Counted from the first letter of the stretch, positions 25,677 through 33,700 are shown. The stretch is DNA of 64,000 nt from Tumidithrix helvetica (GCF_965232925.1 NZ_CBDDRA010000012.1:1-64000), one strand, 5' to 3'. Program-made: numbers and translations. The notes: generated from the sequence alone by a model not told the origin.

Positions 25677-26135
25677 ATGAATGCCCCCAGTGAAAATCAA
25701 GCCCAAAAATTAGTAGCGATCGCGATTTTGCGTTTCCAAGATCGTTTTTTGATGCAGTTACGAGATGACATTCCGACAATTATTCATCCCGGTTGCTGGT
25801 CGATGTTTGGCGGTCATGTAGAAGCAGGCGAAACTCCTGAGTTTGCCATGCAACGCGAACTGTTTGAAGAAATCGGCTATGCGCCGCCTAAACTCGAACT
25901 TGTAGGCTGCTACCCTACGGCGATCGCGAAACGCTATGTCTTTTTTGCCGAACTATCCGTAGGACTGGAGGCTTTGGAATTGCATGAAGGATGGGATATG
26001 GATTTGTTGACGATTGAAGATGTTGCCCGTGGCGATCGCTATTCCAAAAAAGCAAAGCAAGTACGTCCATTGGCACTCCCACATCAACAGATATTACTCA
26101 GCTTTTGCAATTCCCCTAAAACGAATAAAAAATGA
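25677..26135 (+). CDS. Nudix hydrolase
   Basis: A protein of 152 residues from ATG 25677; a TTG four codons upstream is the alternative. The Nudix box is complete: GHVEAGETPEFAMQRELFEE followed by IGY, matching G-x5-E-x7-REU-x-EE-x-GU. The family cleaves nucleoside diphosphates linked to another moiety; residues around MQLRDDIPTI resemble ADP-sugar or house-cleaning members, but the substrate cannot be named. It diverges from the M16 pair. Confidence 0.93.
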   Translation: MNAPSENQAQKLVAIAILRFQDRFLMQLRDDIPTIIHPGCWSMFGGHVEAGETPEFAMQRELFEEIGYAPPKLELVGCYPTAIAKRYVFFAELSVGLEALELHEGWDMDLLTIEDVARGDRYSKKAKQVRPLALPHQQILLSFCNSPKTNKK

Positions 26136-26585
26136 CTATTTCTTGTTATTTTATTGTCATTAGAATTTCGGATATTAGATTTAAATTAGTTTTTTAATAG
26201 TTTGAACCAAGCTACAAAATTCTTTTTATCAAGTGATTGAGATCACTATTTGTGACATAGATAAAATGCATATTAAAATGTAGATCGAACTTGCATAAAT
26301 TACATGGGTGGGGTTTAGTTTTTTGCTGTGGGTCTTGCTAGGATTTTTCTTATTAAAAAGAAAATACAAAAAATGTAGATTAACAGCCTATTCAAGGTTA
26401 AATGAGCTACATTGCTCTACCATACCTAACCAAAAATAGCTTTAATAGTTACATTGCATCTAATAAATTGATATCGGTCTAAATTTGACTCAAACATTGC
26501 CGCAAGTACAAAATTGTAGCTATTAGGCATAAATCGCGAGCGTAAATATTAGGCACTAAAGCAAGCTAAGGCTGAAGAGGGCTGC
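26136..26585. other. AT-rich intergenic region without a recognisable gene
   Basis: These 450 bases are AT-rich, with many TAAATT and TTTTTA runs, and lack a HIP1 octamer. I found no frame with coding character, no tRNA and no repeat. They presumably hold the promoter of the gene at 26586. Confidence 0.5.
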
Positions 26586-27956
26586 ATGGATAATGGACAA
26601 GATAGAAAAAGATGCCTAGACCGCCTACTTTGGGCAGTCGGTAAGCTAGGTGGGAAAACTGATTTATCTCAACTTACCAAAATATCTGAGTTAATCATCC
26701 AAACCATGACCGGTCGGTGGCGCTCATTTCATACCCCAGATCATATCTTTGAGGTAGGCGATGGGGGGGATGCGATCGAGGTGATTGCGGCTTTGTTTCA
26801 CGATTTAGTCTACGTACAGGTAGATCAGGGAGTTAGTGTCAATATCAGTCGGTATATTGCACCTTTTGTCAAAGAAGTTGACGAGCAACTCATGATTTTA
26901 GAAGCATCGGAACTTCAAGATGATTACATTTTTACGTTAGTAGCATTGATTTTTGGTTTTGTGCCCGGACAATCTATGCAACCCACGTCAGGGCAAAATG
27001 AATTTCTGAGTGCTTTAATTTGCCTCAAAACCCTAGAAAAGTTGCTTACCTTTGGGCAGTTAGTTGAAATTGCTGCCTGTATTGAAGCAACGATTCCGTT
27101 TCGACCCAAGTCATCTTCAGGTTTGACGGTCAGTGATATTTTATATAACCGACTTGAAGAGGCAAATCATAAATTTGAACTGGGTTGGACGCGTGAAAAT
27201 ATTATCCAAAGCGTAAAGCGATCGGTGCGTTTAGCAAATCGAGATGTACAGAACTTTTCCAGTCCTAATTCGGCGCATTTTCTCAACAATACCTGGAATT
27301 TACTCCCCGAAACCAATCACGATCTGAAAAATACAAATTCCTATACGGTGCATGGCTATCGCAAGTCGATGCAAAAGATGGAAGGGTTTATCAGCTTTCT
27401 CAGACCCGAACTCGTGTTTAGACAATATCAAGGAGACCCTGACGATCGCACCTATGCTGAGATGCTCGAGCGAACCAGTACCAACCTTGAAGTTGCCAAG
27501 CTTTATCTCGGTACAAAACTGACTTCGATCGCGGTTTTAGAAGCCCTATCTTTTCGGATCGGTCGCGATATTCCCCTATCAACCATGATGGGAGAGCTAC
27601 CCTCTGAGGATATATCGGTTGCAGGACTGGAGCAGTTCCTTCCTTGCGTGGCAATTCCATCTCCCCTCAATAACAGCGTTGAAAAGGAAGTACTAGAATT
27701 ATTAGAGAAGGGAAGAACGCTTGATTCTGAATATGATGTGAGGAACTCACCTGTCGCTACATTTATGGTGAAATCTTCTGGGTTTGATGAAATTCGCTAT
27801 TTATTACAAATGGCGAGACAGTTTTTTGAAAGAGAGATTGACTCTGAAGTGTTTTTGGCTAGTTGTAACTCTAAGGTGATTGGCCTAATTACTGAGGCAG
27901 TGTTAAAGCTATTTGAAGCACGTAAAGAGGCAATGAGTCGGGGTTATAGCTTTTAG
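26586..27956 (+). CDS. Conserved hypothetical protein with HD-like N-terminal region
   Basis: A protein of 456 residues. The N-terminal part has GRWRSFHTPDHIFEVGD and, 20 residues on, VIAALFHDLVYVQVD; His-Asp spacing of this kind resembles HD-domain phosphohydrolases, and a comparable HxxxH/HD pattern occurs in uncharacterised cyanobacterial proteins. The rest is helical without motifs I recognise. Whether the HD centre is complete is uncertain. It lies just upstream of the first Y-RNA-like gene and in the same direction, though the block at 27996 looks like a separate promoter. Confidence 0.6.
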   Translation: MDNGQDRKRCLDRLLWAVGKLGGKTDLSQLTKISELIIQTMTGRWRSFHTPDHIFEVGDGGDAIEVIAALFHDLVYVQVDQGVSVNISRYIAPFVKEVDEQLMILEASELQDDYIFTLVALIFGFVPGQSMQPTSGQNEFLSALICLKTLEKLLTFGQLVEIAACIEATIPFRPKSSSGLTVSDILYNRLEEANHKFELGWTRENIIQSVKRSVRLANRDVQNFSSPNSAHFLNNTWNLLPETNHDLKNTNSYTVHGYRKSMQKMEGFISFLRPELVFRQYQGDPDDRTYAEMLERTSTNLEVAKLYLGTKLTSIAVLEALSFRIGRDIPLSTMMGELPSEDISVAGLEQFLPCVAIPSPLNNSVEKEVLELLEKGRTLDSEYDVRNSPVATFMVKSSGFDEIRYLLQMARQFFEREIDSEVFLASCNSKVIGLITEAVLKLFEARKEAMSRGYSF

Positions 27957-27995
27957 ATCGCTTTTAGAATGTCTTCTGAAATTGCCAATATATTG

Positions 27996-28027
27996 TTGTA
28001 GTATTTTTGTAGTATATGTGCTACTCT
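27996..28027 (+). promoter_or_regulatory. Candidate promoter of Y RNA 1, shared with Y RNA 2
   Basis: The block begins TTGTAGTATTTTTGTAGTAT and ends with TACTCT, eight bases before the tRNA-like body. Nearly the same block (TTGTAGTATTTGTAGTATG up to TACATT) precedes Y RNA 2 at 29559-29588. The conservation upstream of two otherwise different RNAs supports a promoter or shared control site; exact -35 and -10 boxes are not certain. Confidence 0.6.
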
Positions 28028-28034
28028 AGATTTT

Positions 28035-28172
28035 GTGGCGGATAGCTCAATGGTAGAGCACCAAAAACATCCTTGTTCAAACCTTATCCGAACGGGCAAC
28101 CCCTAAGGGTCGAAGAATGAGGGTTATCGACTCAGGATCGGGTTGTTGGGAGTTCGAATCTCCCTCCGCTAC
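28035..28172 (+). ncRNA. tRNA-like Y RNA 1, Y module in place of the anticodon arm
   Basis: A standard tRNA frame is present: acceptor TGGCGGA (28036-28042) with TCCGCTA (28165-28171) plus an extra G-C pair outside; TA linker; D arm GCTC/GAGC with loop AATGGTA; T arm GGGAG, loop TTCGAAT, CTCCC. Where the anticodon arm should be there are about 87 bases instead. This insert has a stalk ATCC (28069-28072) with GGAT (28135-28138), a helix TTGTTC with GAATGA, and a 3' bulge GGGTTATCG (28121-28129). GAATGAGGGTTATCG resembles the conserved Ro-binding strand of Y RNAs. A hairpin ACCC-CTAA-GGGT lies in the apical loop. With Ro60 encoded downstream, a Y RNA is the best reading. An intron-containing tRNA is unlikely because no anticodon arm can be rebuilt. 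Confidence 0.75.
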
Positions 28173-28226
28173 ATTGAATACCAATTTCTCTTGAATATGC
28201 GACAGATCGGAGTTTGGGTTCCATTT

Positions 28227-29360
28227 TTAGCGGTGTGGAATCGTCCAGACAAATTGCCCTGTTTTATTAATGTAGCCCGTTTTGTCGCGTCCAGAGACCC
28301 AAGCCAATCCATGGGTGAAACTTCCTAAATGGCTTAATTTTGGCGGACTGATGATGATTTTCCCCGTGCGATCGATATAGTAGCCGCGACCGCTGAGAAA
28401 GACTGGAGCTAGCCCCTCATGAAATTCACCCAACAAACCATAATCCCCCAAAATCACAAACTTGCCCGTTTTATCGATATACCCTCTTTGATTGGTATCG
28501 CGCTCATCCTCCTTTAGAGCCCATGCCAGTCCCTCGGTAAAATTTGATGTTTGAATCGGGCGAAACTGGGGTTGGATCGCGAACTTGCCAGTCCTATCGA
28601 TGTATCCAGTCTTATGGTTGACTACCACCCATGCGAGTCCTTCCGAAAAAGTACCGCTATAGAACACATCGACGAGATCGAATTTTGCTGGAATCGCAAA
28701 TTTTCCTGTTTTATCGATATAACCGATCTTCTTGCCAACCTGCACCCATGCGAGTCCTTCAGAAAAGCTGCCAGCCATTTGAAACTGCGGTTGGATCGCG
28801 ATCTTACCTTGGCGATCGATATAGCCAACCTTGCCTCCAACCTGAACTGCGGCTAGACCATCGGAGAAATTTTCGCTAAATCCAAAAAACATGGGGTCAA
28901 ACTGGATGGGTACGATCGCTTTGCCAGTAGCGTCAATATAGCCAACCTTATAATTCAATGCCACGATCGCCAGCCCTTCCGAAAAATCTCCTGCTCCAGC
29001 GAACTGAGGTTTAATCACAAACTTACCACTGGTGTCGATATACCCCCATTTCCCTCCTAGCTGTGCCGCCGCTAATCGCAATCCATTGGGAAGCCGAACA
29101 AAAGATTTTACACTTTCAAATTGAGGTGGAATCGCGATCTTGCCTGTAGCATCGATAAAACCGATTTTGCCTTGGGACGGGATTGGAAATAAGGCAGGAG
29201 AATCTGCAAGCGCATCGAAGTCAACGGATGTGGGCTGCAAGGTGTCTGCCAATCGTATATTCGGTGCTGCCGTTATTTCTAGGGAAACGCCAAGACCTAC
29301 GATCGCGGATAATCCAATCAGTACGGAACTCAAGGTGATTTGTTTGACTTGCTTTAACAT
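28227..29360 (-). CDS. Secreted WG-repeat protein
   Basis: A protein of 377 residues with a signal-like N-terminus (hydrophobic segment about 10-30). The rest consists of about eight WG repeats of roughly 40 residues, with the recurring pattern GYIDxTGKxxIxPQF and FSEGLAxVxxxxKxG, several copies nearly identical. WG repeats form beta-rich surfaces and are common in secreted bacterial proteins; the role is usually unknown. It lies on the opposite strand between Y RNA 1 and Y RNA 2 and so interrupts the RNA cluster. Confidence 0.9.
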   Translation of the reverse strand: MLKQVKQITLSSVLIGLSAIVGLGVSLEITAAPNIRLADTLQPTSVDFDALADSPALFPIPSQGKIGFIDATGKIAIPPQFESVKSFVRLPNGLRLAAAQLGGKWGYIDTSGKFVIKPQFAGAGDFSEGLAIVALNYKVGYIDATGKAIVPIQFDPMFFGFSENFSDGLAAVQVGGKVGYIDRQGKIAIQPQFQMAGSFSEGLAWVQVGKKIGYIDKTGKFAIPAKFDLVDVFYSGTFSEGLAWVVVNHKTGYIDRTGKFAIQPQFRPIQTSNFTEGLAWALKEDERDTNQRGYIDKTGKFVILGDYGLLGEFHEGLAPVFLSGRGYYIDRTGKIIISPPKLSHLGSFTHGLAWVSGRDKTGYINKTGQFVWTIPHR

Positions 29361-29558
29361 AGGTAGGTTTTCACGATTGCTACAGGAGAAAACATGGCGA
29401 TCTTACCCACAAACATCTTTTCTGCTACAAGCAATGGCGTCAGTGGATTTACCCATTTTTAACTGTCGTCTCGATCGGCAATTCAATGAATATAAAGCGT
29501 TTGCTTGATGGCGCGATCGCCACACATTCATAGGATTAAAAATTTTTGGGCTTATGGC

Positions 29559-29588
29559 TTGTAGTATTTGTAGTATGTGTGTTACATT
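29559..29588 (+). promoter_or_regulatory. Candidate promoter of Y RNA 2
   Basis: Homologous to the block at 27996: TTGTAGTATTTGTAGTATG at the start and TTACATTAG at the end, followed within a few bases by the tRNA-like body of Y RNA 2. Two bases shorter than the first copy in the T-run. Confidence 0.6.
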
Positions 29589-29594
29589 AGGCGT

Positions 29595-29740
29595 AGCGAA
29601 GTAGTTCAACCGCATAGAACGCTCTGATAAAGAGAGATACAGGTTTAAGTCCTGTCTTTTATTCCTTAATTCACTCCTTGTCTTTTAGACCGAAGGGTTG
29701 AGGGTTATCGCTACCACAAAAGGGATATTGCGAGGATTCT
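29595..29740 (+). ncRNA. Y RNA 2: degenerate tRNA-like body followed by a Y module
   Basis: A tRNA-like 5' part has D stem GTTC (29604-29607) with GAAC (29617-29620), a weak anticodon-like arm around CTGATAA, and a T arm ACAGG, loop TTTAAGT, CCTGT (29639-29655). Its D loop lacks GG, its T loop lacks the C of TTC, and acceptor pairing is poor. A Y module follows: stalk TATTCCTT (29660-29667) with AAGGGATA (29720-29727), helix CCTTGTC (29676-29682) with GTTGAGG (29697-29703) containing one mismatch, and the conserved strand GGTTGAGGGTTATCG ending at 29710. The arrangement of stalk, 3' bulge and helix is the same as in Y RNA 1. The 3' end is uncertain. The tRNA-like part could also be a tRNA pseudogene. 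Confidence 0.55.
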
Positions 29741-29767
29741 TCGTAATGTCTCTAAAATCATCTACTT

Positions 29768-29897
29768 GGGGTAGGTAGCTCAACTTGGTAGAGCAATATA
29801 TTTTCCCGTAAGGGACGACAGAATGAAGGTTATCGCTCTTAAAAACGAACATCCCCTTTATTCACCCGAGATACGGGTTCGATTCCCGTTCTGCCCC
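29768..29897 (+). ncRNA. tRNA-like Y RNA 3, adjacent to the Ro60 gene
   Basis: Acceptor GGGTAGG (29769-29775) pairs with TCTGCCC (29890-29896), with two wobbles and an extra G-C outside. The D arm is GCTC (29778-29781)/GAGC (29791-29794) with loop AACTTGGTA. The T arm is ACGGG, loop TTCGATT, CCCGT (29873-29889). The anticodon position holds a 78-base insert: a TCCC-GTAA-GGGA hairpin (29804-29815), then the Y strand GAATGAAGGTTATCG (29821-29835), whose GAATGAAGG pairs over 9 bp with CCTTTATTC (29855-29863). Here the TTATCG strand lies in the apical loop, unlike Y RNAs 1 and 2. The RNA ends about 75 bases before the Ro60 start and may share its transcript. Confidence 0.75.
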
Positions 29898-29943
29898 CTT
29901 CTATTGGGTATTTGCCAATAGAACGTTCAACGCCATTTATATC

Positions 29944-29971
29944 TTTCCCGCAAGGGACGGGAGGTTCATCC
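29944..29971 (+). promoter_or_regulatory. Ro60 leader: Y-like hairpin next to the ribosome-binding site
   Basis: TTTCCCGCAAGGGACG (29944-29959) differs at one base from TTTCCCGTAAGGGACG in Y RNA 3 (29802-29817). TCCC and GGGA form a hairpin with a GNRA loop. The strong Shine-Dalgarno GGGAGG (29959-29964) lies 7 bases before ATG 29972, and TTTCCC could pair with it instead of GGGA. This suggests a translational switch, which is inference. It also decides the start: ATG 29972 rather than 29912. Confidence 0.5.
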
Positions 29972-31582
29972 ATGAACTACAAGTTCTTTACCCAAAAATC
30001 TAACCAGAACCACACGCCGCAGACCCAAGCGATCGCAGGTCGCGAATCTGAAATGATTCAAGGTCGCTCAGGCGGTTATGCCTTTGATGCGGGTATCTGG
30101 GCGATGTTACACCGATGCTTGCTAATTGGAACTGCTAAGAGTACCTACTATGCAGGCAAGCAAGAATTGACTGAAGACTTTGCCAGCACAGTAAAACAGT
30201 GCGTTTGCGAAGATCCAACCCGTGTAGCGCAGGAAATTCTCTATGCTAGCGATGGTCATGCGATTAACAACAGCGCACCCATCCTTGCCCTCGTACTCTT
30301 GTCTATGGGAGAAAGCCCAGAAGCGAAAACAGCTTTTGCCGAAATCTTTGCTCAAGTGGTGAGAACGGGCAGTCACTTTTACGAATGGCTGAGCTACACC
30401 AAGTCTCTGCGGGGCTTTGGCAAGATCGTGCGCCAGTGCGGTCGTCAGTGGCTGACACGTCAGGACGTAAAAGGCTTGGCATATCAACTGTTAAAGTATC
30501 AGCAACGGAATGGGTTTACCCACCGCGATGCTTTGCGGCTATTTCATGCGAAGCCAACCAGCGAAGACCATCAGGTACTCTTTAACTGGGTTGTGAAGGG
30601 TTGGCAGGAACTTCCAACGGAAATTCCTACGCCACCACTAGCACAGATCTGGTGGTACGAATGGTTAAAGCGGAATCCCGACCAGACCCATGAAGCGATC
30701 GCCAAAGGTCATCTCACCCATGAAATGGCTGCGCCAGTTGGCAAGATGGATAAGCAGGCTTGGCAGTTACTGTTTGACGAAATGCCGATCGGTGCGATGT
30801 TGCGGAACTTAGGTTCGCTGACTGAACTGGGTGTGTTGAAGGCAGATGGACGCAAAAACCTAGATCGGGTTGAGTCTGTGCTAAACAGCAAAGACCATCT
30901 CCGTAAGGGACGCATTCACCCTATTGATGCGCTCAAAGCACTGAAGACCTATCAGTCAGGTGGCAGTTTGGGACGCAGCCAAAAGACTTGGAAACCCGTA
31001 CCTCGGATTGTGGACATTCTCGAACGGGCTGTGGAACTATCTTTTGATACCCAAGAGCCAACGGGAAAGGTGTTCATGCATGCCGTGGATGTTTCTGGTT
31101 CTATGTCTTACTCTACGGTTAGTTCTATTGGCTTGACCTGTTGCGAAATTGCAGCAACGATGGCGTTAGTCACAGCCAAGGCTGAAAAGAACTATATGAT
31201 TCGTGGCTTTGCTACGGAGTTTCGCGACCTAGGGATTACTGCAAAGGATTCCTTCCAGTCTGCAATGAAGAAGGCTTCAAATCAGAACTTCGGCGGTACA
31301 GACGCATCGGTCGCCTACGACTGGATGATTAAGCATAAGTTCAAGGCAGATATCATTTGCTTCTGGACAGATTCAGAATCATGGGCTGGTAACAAGCATC
31401 CCAGCCAAGCACTAGCTGAATATCGTCGCAAGGTCAACCCAAACGTCAAAGCGGTGTATATCACCCTTGCTCCCTATCAGCTCACGCTGGTCGATCCAAA
31501 AGATCCGCTATCTTGGGATATGGGAGGCTTTGACCCCGCCGTACCTCGCGTGATTCAGATGCTGGCAACGGATGATATGTAA
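29972..31582 (+). CDS. Ro60 / TROVE-domain RNA-binding protein (Rsr-like)
   Basis: A protein of 536 residues from ATG 29972, chosen for its GGGAGG ribosome-binding site. The N-terminal two thirds form the HEAT-like TROVE ring (GGYAFDAGIWAMLHRCLLIG, DALRLFHAKP, LRNLGSLTELGVL), which in Ro proteins binds misfolded RNA ends in its hole and Y RNA on its outer surface. The C-terminal vWA domain has an intact MIDAS: DVSGS at about residue 373, Thr in GGTDASVAYDW and Asp in FWTDSES. In Deinococcus and Salmonella, Rsr works with Y RNAs and exonucleases in rRNA maturation and RNA decay. Here three tRNA-like Y RNAs lie upstream. No rtcA/B or pnp gene is adjacent. A strong terminator follows. Confidence 0.95.
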   Translation: MNYKFFTQKSNQNHTPQTQAIAGRESEMIQGRSGGYAFDAGIWAMLHRCLLIGTAKSTYYAGKQELTEDFASTVKQCVCEDPTRVAQEILYASDGHAINNSAPILALVLLSMGESPEAKTAFAEIFAQVVRTGSHFYEWLSYTKSLRGFGKIVRQCGRQWLTRQDVKGLAYQLLKYQQRNGFTHRDALRLFHAKPTSEDHQVLFNWVVKGWQELPTEIPTPPLAQIWWYEWLKRNPDQTHEAIAKGHLTHEMAAPVGKMDKQAWQLLFDEMPIGAMLRNLGSLTELGVLKADGRKNLDRVESVLNSKDHLRKGRIHPIDALKALKTYQSGGSLGRSQKTWKPVPRIVDILERAVELSFDTQEPTGKVFMHAVDVSGSMSYSTVSSIGLTCCEIAATMALVTAKAEKNYMIRGFATEFRDLGITAKDSFQSAMKKASNQNFGGTDASVAYDWMIKHKFKADIICFWTDSESWAGNKHPSQALAEYRRKVNPNVKAVYITLAPYQLTLVDPKDPLSWDMGGFDPAVPRVIQMLATDDM

Positions 31583-31585
31583 CTT

Positions 31586-31619
31586 AAACAGGGATATAGA
31601 AGCTCTATATCCCTGTTTT
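31586..31619 (+). terminator. Bidirectional intrinsic terminator after Ro60
   Basis: A 15-bp perfect stem, AAACAGGGATATAGA (31586-31600) and its complement (31604-31618), loop AGC, followed by T. On both strands the stem is flanked by T-runs, so it can serve Ro60 and the convergent AlbA_2 gene. Confidence 0.88.
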
Positions 31620-31642
31620 GCAATTATCGCCTATTTCTCGAT

Positions 31643-32821
31643 TTAGTCATATAGTGGACATGATTTCCAGCCTGAAGATTGCCATAAAATATCAAAAGCT
31701 GGGCGTAGAATTTCAGATAATAGAGATTCATCGTAATTATCTATCAAGCAGTCAGGTATAAACAATACATCTCTGTCTACTTTGTCTAGATTTAATCCTA
31801 AATCATTTAGATTACTAATAATTTGACAACCTTTTAATCCAATCAAGGACACCAGAACAAAAATGGGTAGGTTAATTTCTATGTTCTTTAGGATTTCTAC
31901 GTAGCTTTTTAATGAAAAGACTAAATTCTTTTGAAGCTCTTTTCCCTCTATATATCTTTTGTTACCATAACTTTTTATGGAAGGAGAGAGACTTACAACA
32001 GCCTCGATAGCTCCTTCACGAAAGAATTGAACATAGCTAGGGGTATCTTTTGTTGTTTCATCCAAATATTTTAAAAAACCATCAATATTATATCTCGAAC
32101 GGCTTGGATGATTAGGATTAGGAGTAATAAGTACAGCCTCTCTTATCTTATCTTCCACTGCAAGTAAATCAATATTAATAGTTTTTCTGATTGAAGCGAT
32201 TGGTAAAAGATGAACTACTAGAATATTCTTAGAATAGAGATTTATTGGTGCTTCTCTAGCCATTATTTTTGAGAGTCGGACATCACGAAATCCTCTGATT
32301 TTCTCAGGCAATGATTCGGACATTGCAAATGCCGATCTGATCTCTGTAATATCTAGTGGATACTTACCAGCACTATTCCTTGCATAAAATGGAGATGTCA
32401 TTGTAGTAATTATGTGTGGAGAATTCCAGCTCTCAAAGATGCGAATAATAATAACCGATCCATTTTTAAATCCATGTATAGCTTGGATCCGAAAGCTGAA
32501 GCGCGGAGAAACACAATTAAGAATTATATTTTCAAGTTGCAGCTTAAAAACATCCAAATTATTCACTTCTAATCCATGAGCACTTTCTGGTATCCCTGTT
32601 GTTTTGCCTTCTGCATCTATTTTTTCTTGAATACCGAAAATTAGATCTCCGCCTGAAGCATTGGCGAAAGCTGTTACATCCTTCAAGAATTCTTTTTTTT
32701 CGTCTCCTTTATTGATTAGTAGCTTGTCTTTATATTCTAGAGTTCTGCTTTCAGCTACCTCATTAGTTACGAGTGCGTCGATATCCTCTTTGGTAATCAA
32801 ATCAAACTGCTTATTAATCAT
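31643..32821 (-). CDS. Schlafen/AlbA_2-domain putative RNA- or ATP-binding protein
   Basis: A protein of 392 residues. Residues about 15-150 match the AlbA_2 (Schlafen-like, divergent AAA-4) domain: ESRTLEYKDKLLINKGDEKKE with the E-x-K pair, FLKDVTAFANASGGDLIFGI and later YARNSAGKYPLDITEIRSAF. In eukaryotic Schlafens this fold is a tRNA/rRNA endonuclease; in bacteria it occurs in regulators and defence proteins. The C-terminal part is unassigned. It converges with Ro60, is AT-rich and lacks HIP1 octamers, consistent with later acquisition. A functional link with Ro60 is possible but unproven. Confidence 0.82.
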   Translation of the reverse strand: MINKQFDLITKEDIDALVTNEVAESRTLEYKDKLLINKGDEKKEFLKDVTAFANASGGDLIFGIQEKIDAEGKTTGIPESAHGLEVNNLDVFKLQLENIILNCVSPRFSFRIQAIHGFKNGSVIIIRIFESWNSPHIITTMTSPFYARNSAGKYPLDITEIRSAFAMSESLPEKIRGFRDVRLSKIMAREAPINLYSKNILVVHLLPIASIRKTINIDLLAVEDKIREAVLITPNPNHPSRSRYNIDGFLKYLDETTKDTPSYVQFFREGAIEAVVSLSPSIKSYGNKRYIEGKELQKNLVFSLKSYVEILKNIEINLPIFVLVSLIGLKGCQIISNLNDLGLNLDKVDRDVLFIPDCLIDNYDESLLSEILRPAFDILWQSSGWKSCPLYD

Positions 32822-33020
32822 TTGAGGGTTTTCTGATTCTGTATATCGTTATTCAGTATCGTTTTATGTGTAAATATAGACCCATAATTCAGCCTTTCAA
32901 ATATCCCTTGATAAATTATCCAATTTTTAGGCAGCATTTGGTGATTTCACTTTTTGTAAAATGTAATTATTGGAGAAATATTCTCGCAAGTTCCGATTTA
33001 AAACGGGTCAAGACAAAGTA

Positions 33021-33581
33021 ATGGATTTAGCTTGGTATGCTCGCACAGCGCAGGAAGTCGCGCCTGATTTAGTGGGATGCACGTTAGTACGTCGCATTGA
33101 TGGCGTGGATTATCGAGGACTGATTGTGGAAACCGAAGCCTATAGCTACGGCGATCCTGCTTGTCATGGTTATGCGGGGAAGACCGATCGCAATGCAGCA
33201 ATTTTTGGCGCACCAGGCTCAGTCTATGTCTATCTAATTTATGGCATGTACTATTGCGTCAATATCGTTACCGAAGCTGAAGATGTTTGTAGTGCCGTGC
33301 TATTGCGGGCTTTGGAACTAGATAAAATTCCTACTTGGGTTTCACAAACAGAAAAGCCATCTCGAATTGCCGCAGGGCCAGGGAAAATCTGTCGCGCTCT
33401 CCAGATCGATCGCAGTCTCAACGGCATAAAGTTAGAACGCGATCTCCATTTATGGATAGAACCGCGTAATTCTAATTTCTCAGAGACCCTCCATCAAACC
33501 ACGCGCGTTGGTATCACCAAAGGAATAGAGACTCCTTGGCGATGGTATCTCAAGGGGCATCCTTCTGTATCTAAACGGTAG
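33021..33581 (+). CDS. DNA-3-methyladenine glycosylase (AAG/MPG family)
   Basis: A protein of 186 residues from ATG 33021; an upstream TTG at 32970 would add 17 basic residues without family resemblance. It excises alkylated and deaminated purines in base-excision repair. Family features: LVGCTLVRRI, ETEAYSYGDPACHGYAGKTDRN with the catalytic Glu in TEAY, VYLIYGMYYCVNIVTE, AVLLRALE and GPGKICRAL. Single-domain and complete in length. Confidence 0.94.
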   Translation: MDLAWYARTAQEVAPDLVGCTLVRRIDGVDYRGLIVETEAYSYGDPACHGYAGKTDRNAAIFGAPGSVYVYLIYGMYYCVNIVTEAEDVCSAVLLRALELDKIPTWVSQTEKPSRIAAGPGKICRALQIDRSLNGIKLERDLHLWIEPRNSNFSETLHQTTRVGITKGIETPWRWYLKGHPSVSKR

Positions 33582-33700
33582 ATGGATTTCTCGCTTTTTT
33601 AATTCAACAGTAAGTCTTTTAGCTTTAGCCTACGACTGCAAACACGATCGAAACAAGTAGTTGCTAGAATGTCATAGATTCTTTAAATTACCTAACGCTC

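Noticed and set aside
28035..28172. Reading Y RNA 1 as an intron-containing tRNA
   Set aside because: Joining the flanks gives no anticodon arm, the insert is too short for a group I intron, and it carries the Y core shared with two other RNAs.
29140..29508. 122-codon plus-strand frame over the WG-repeat gene
   Set aside because: Antisense shadow of the WG-repeat gene and its leader; no conserved features.
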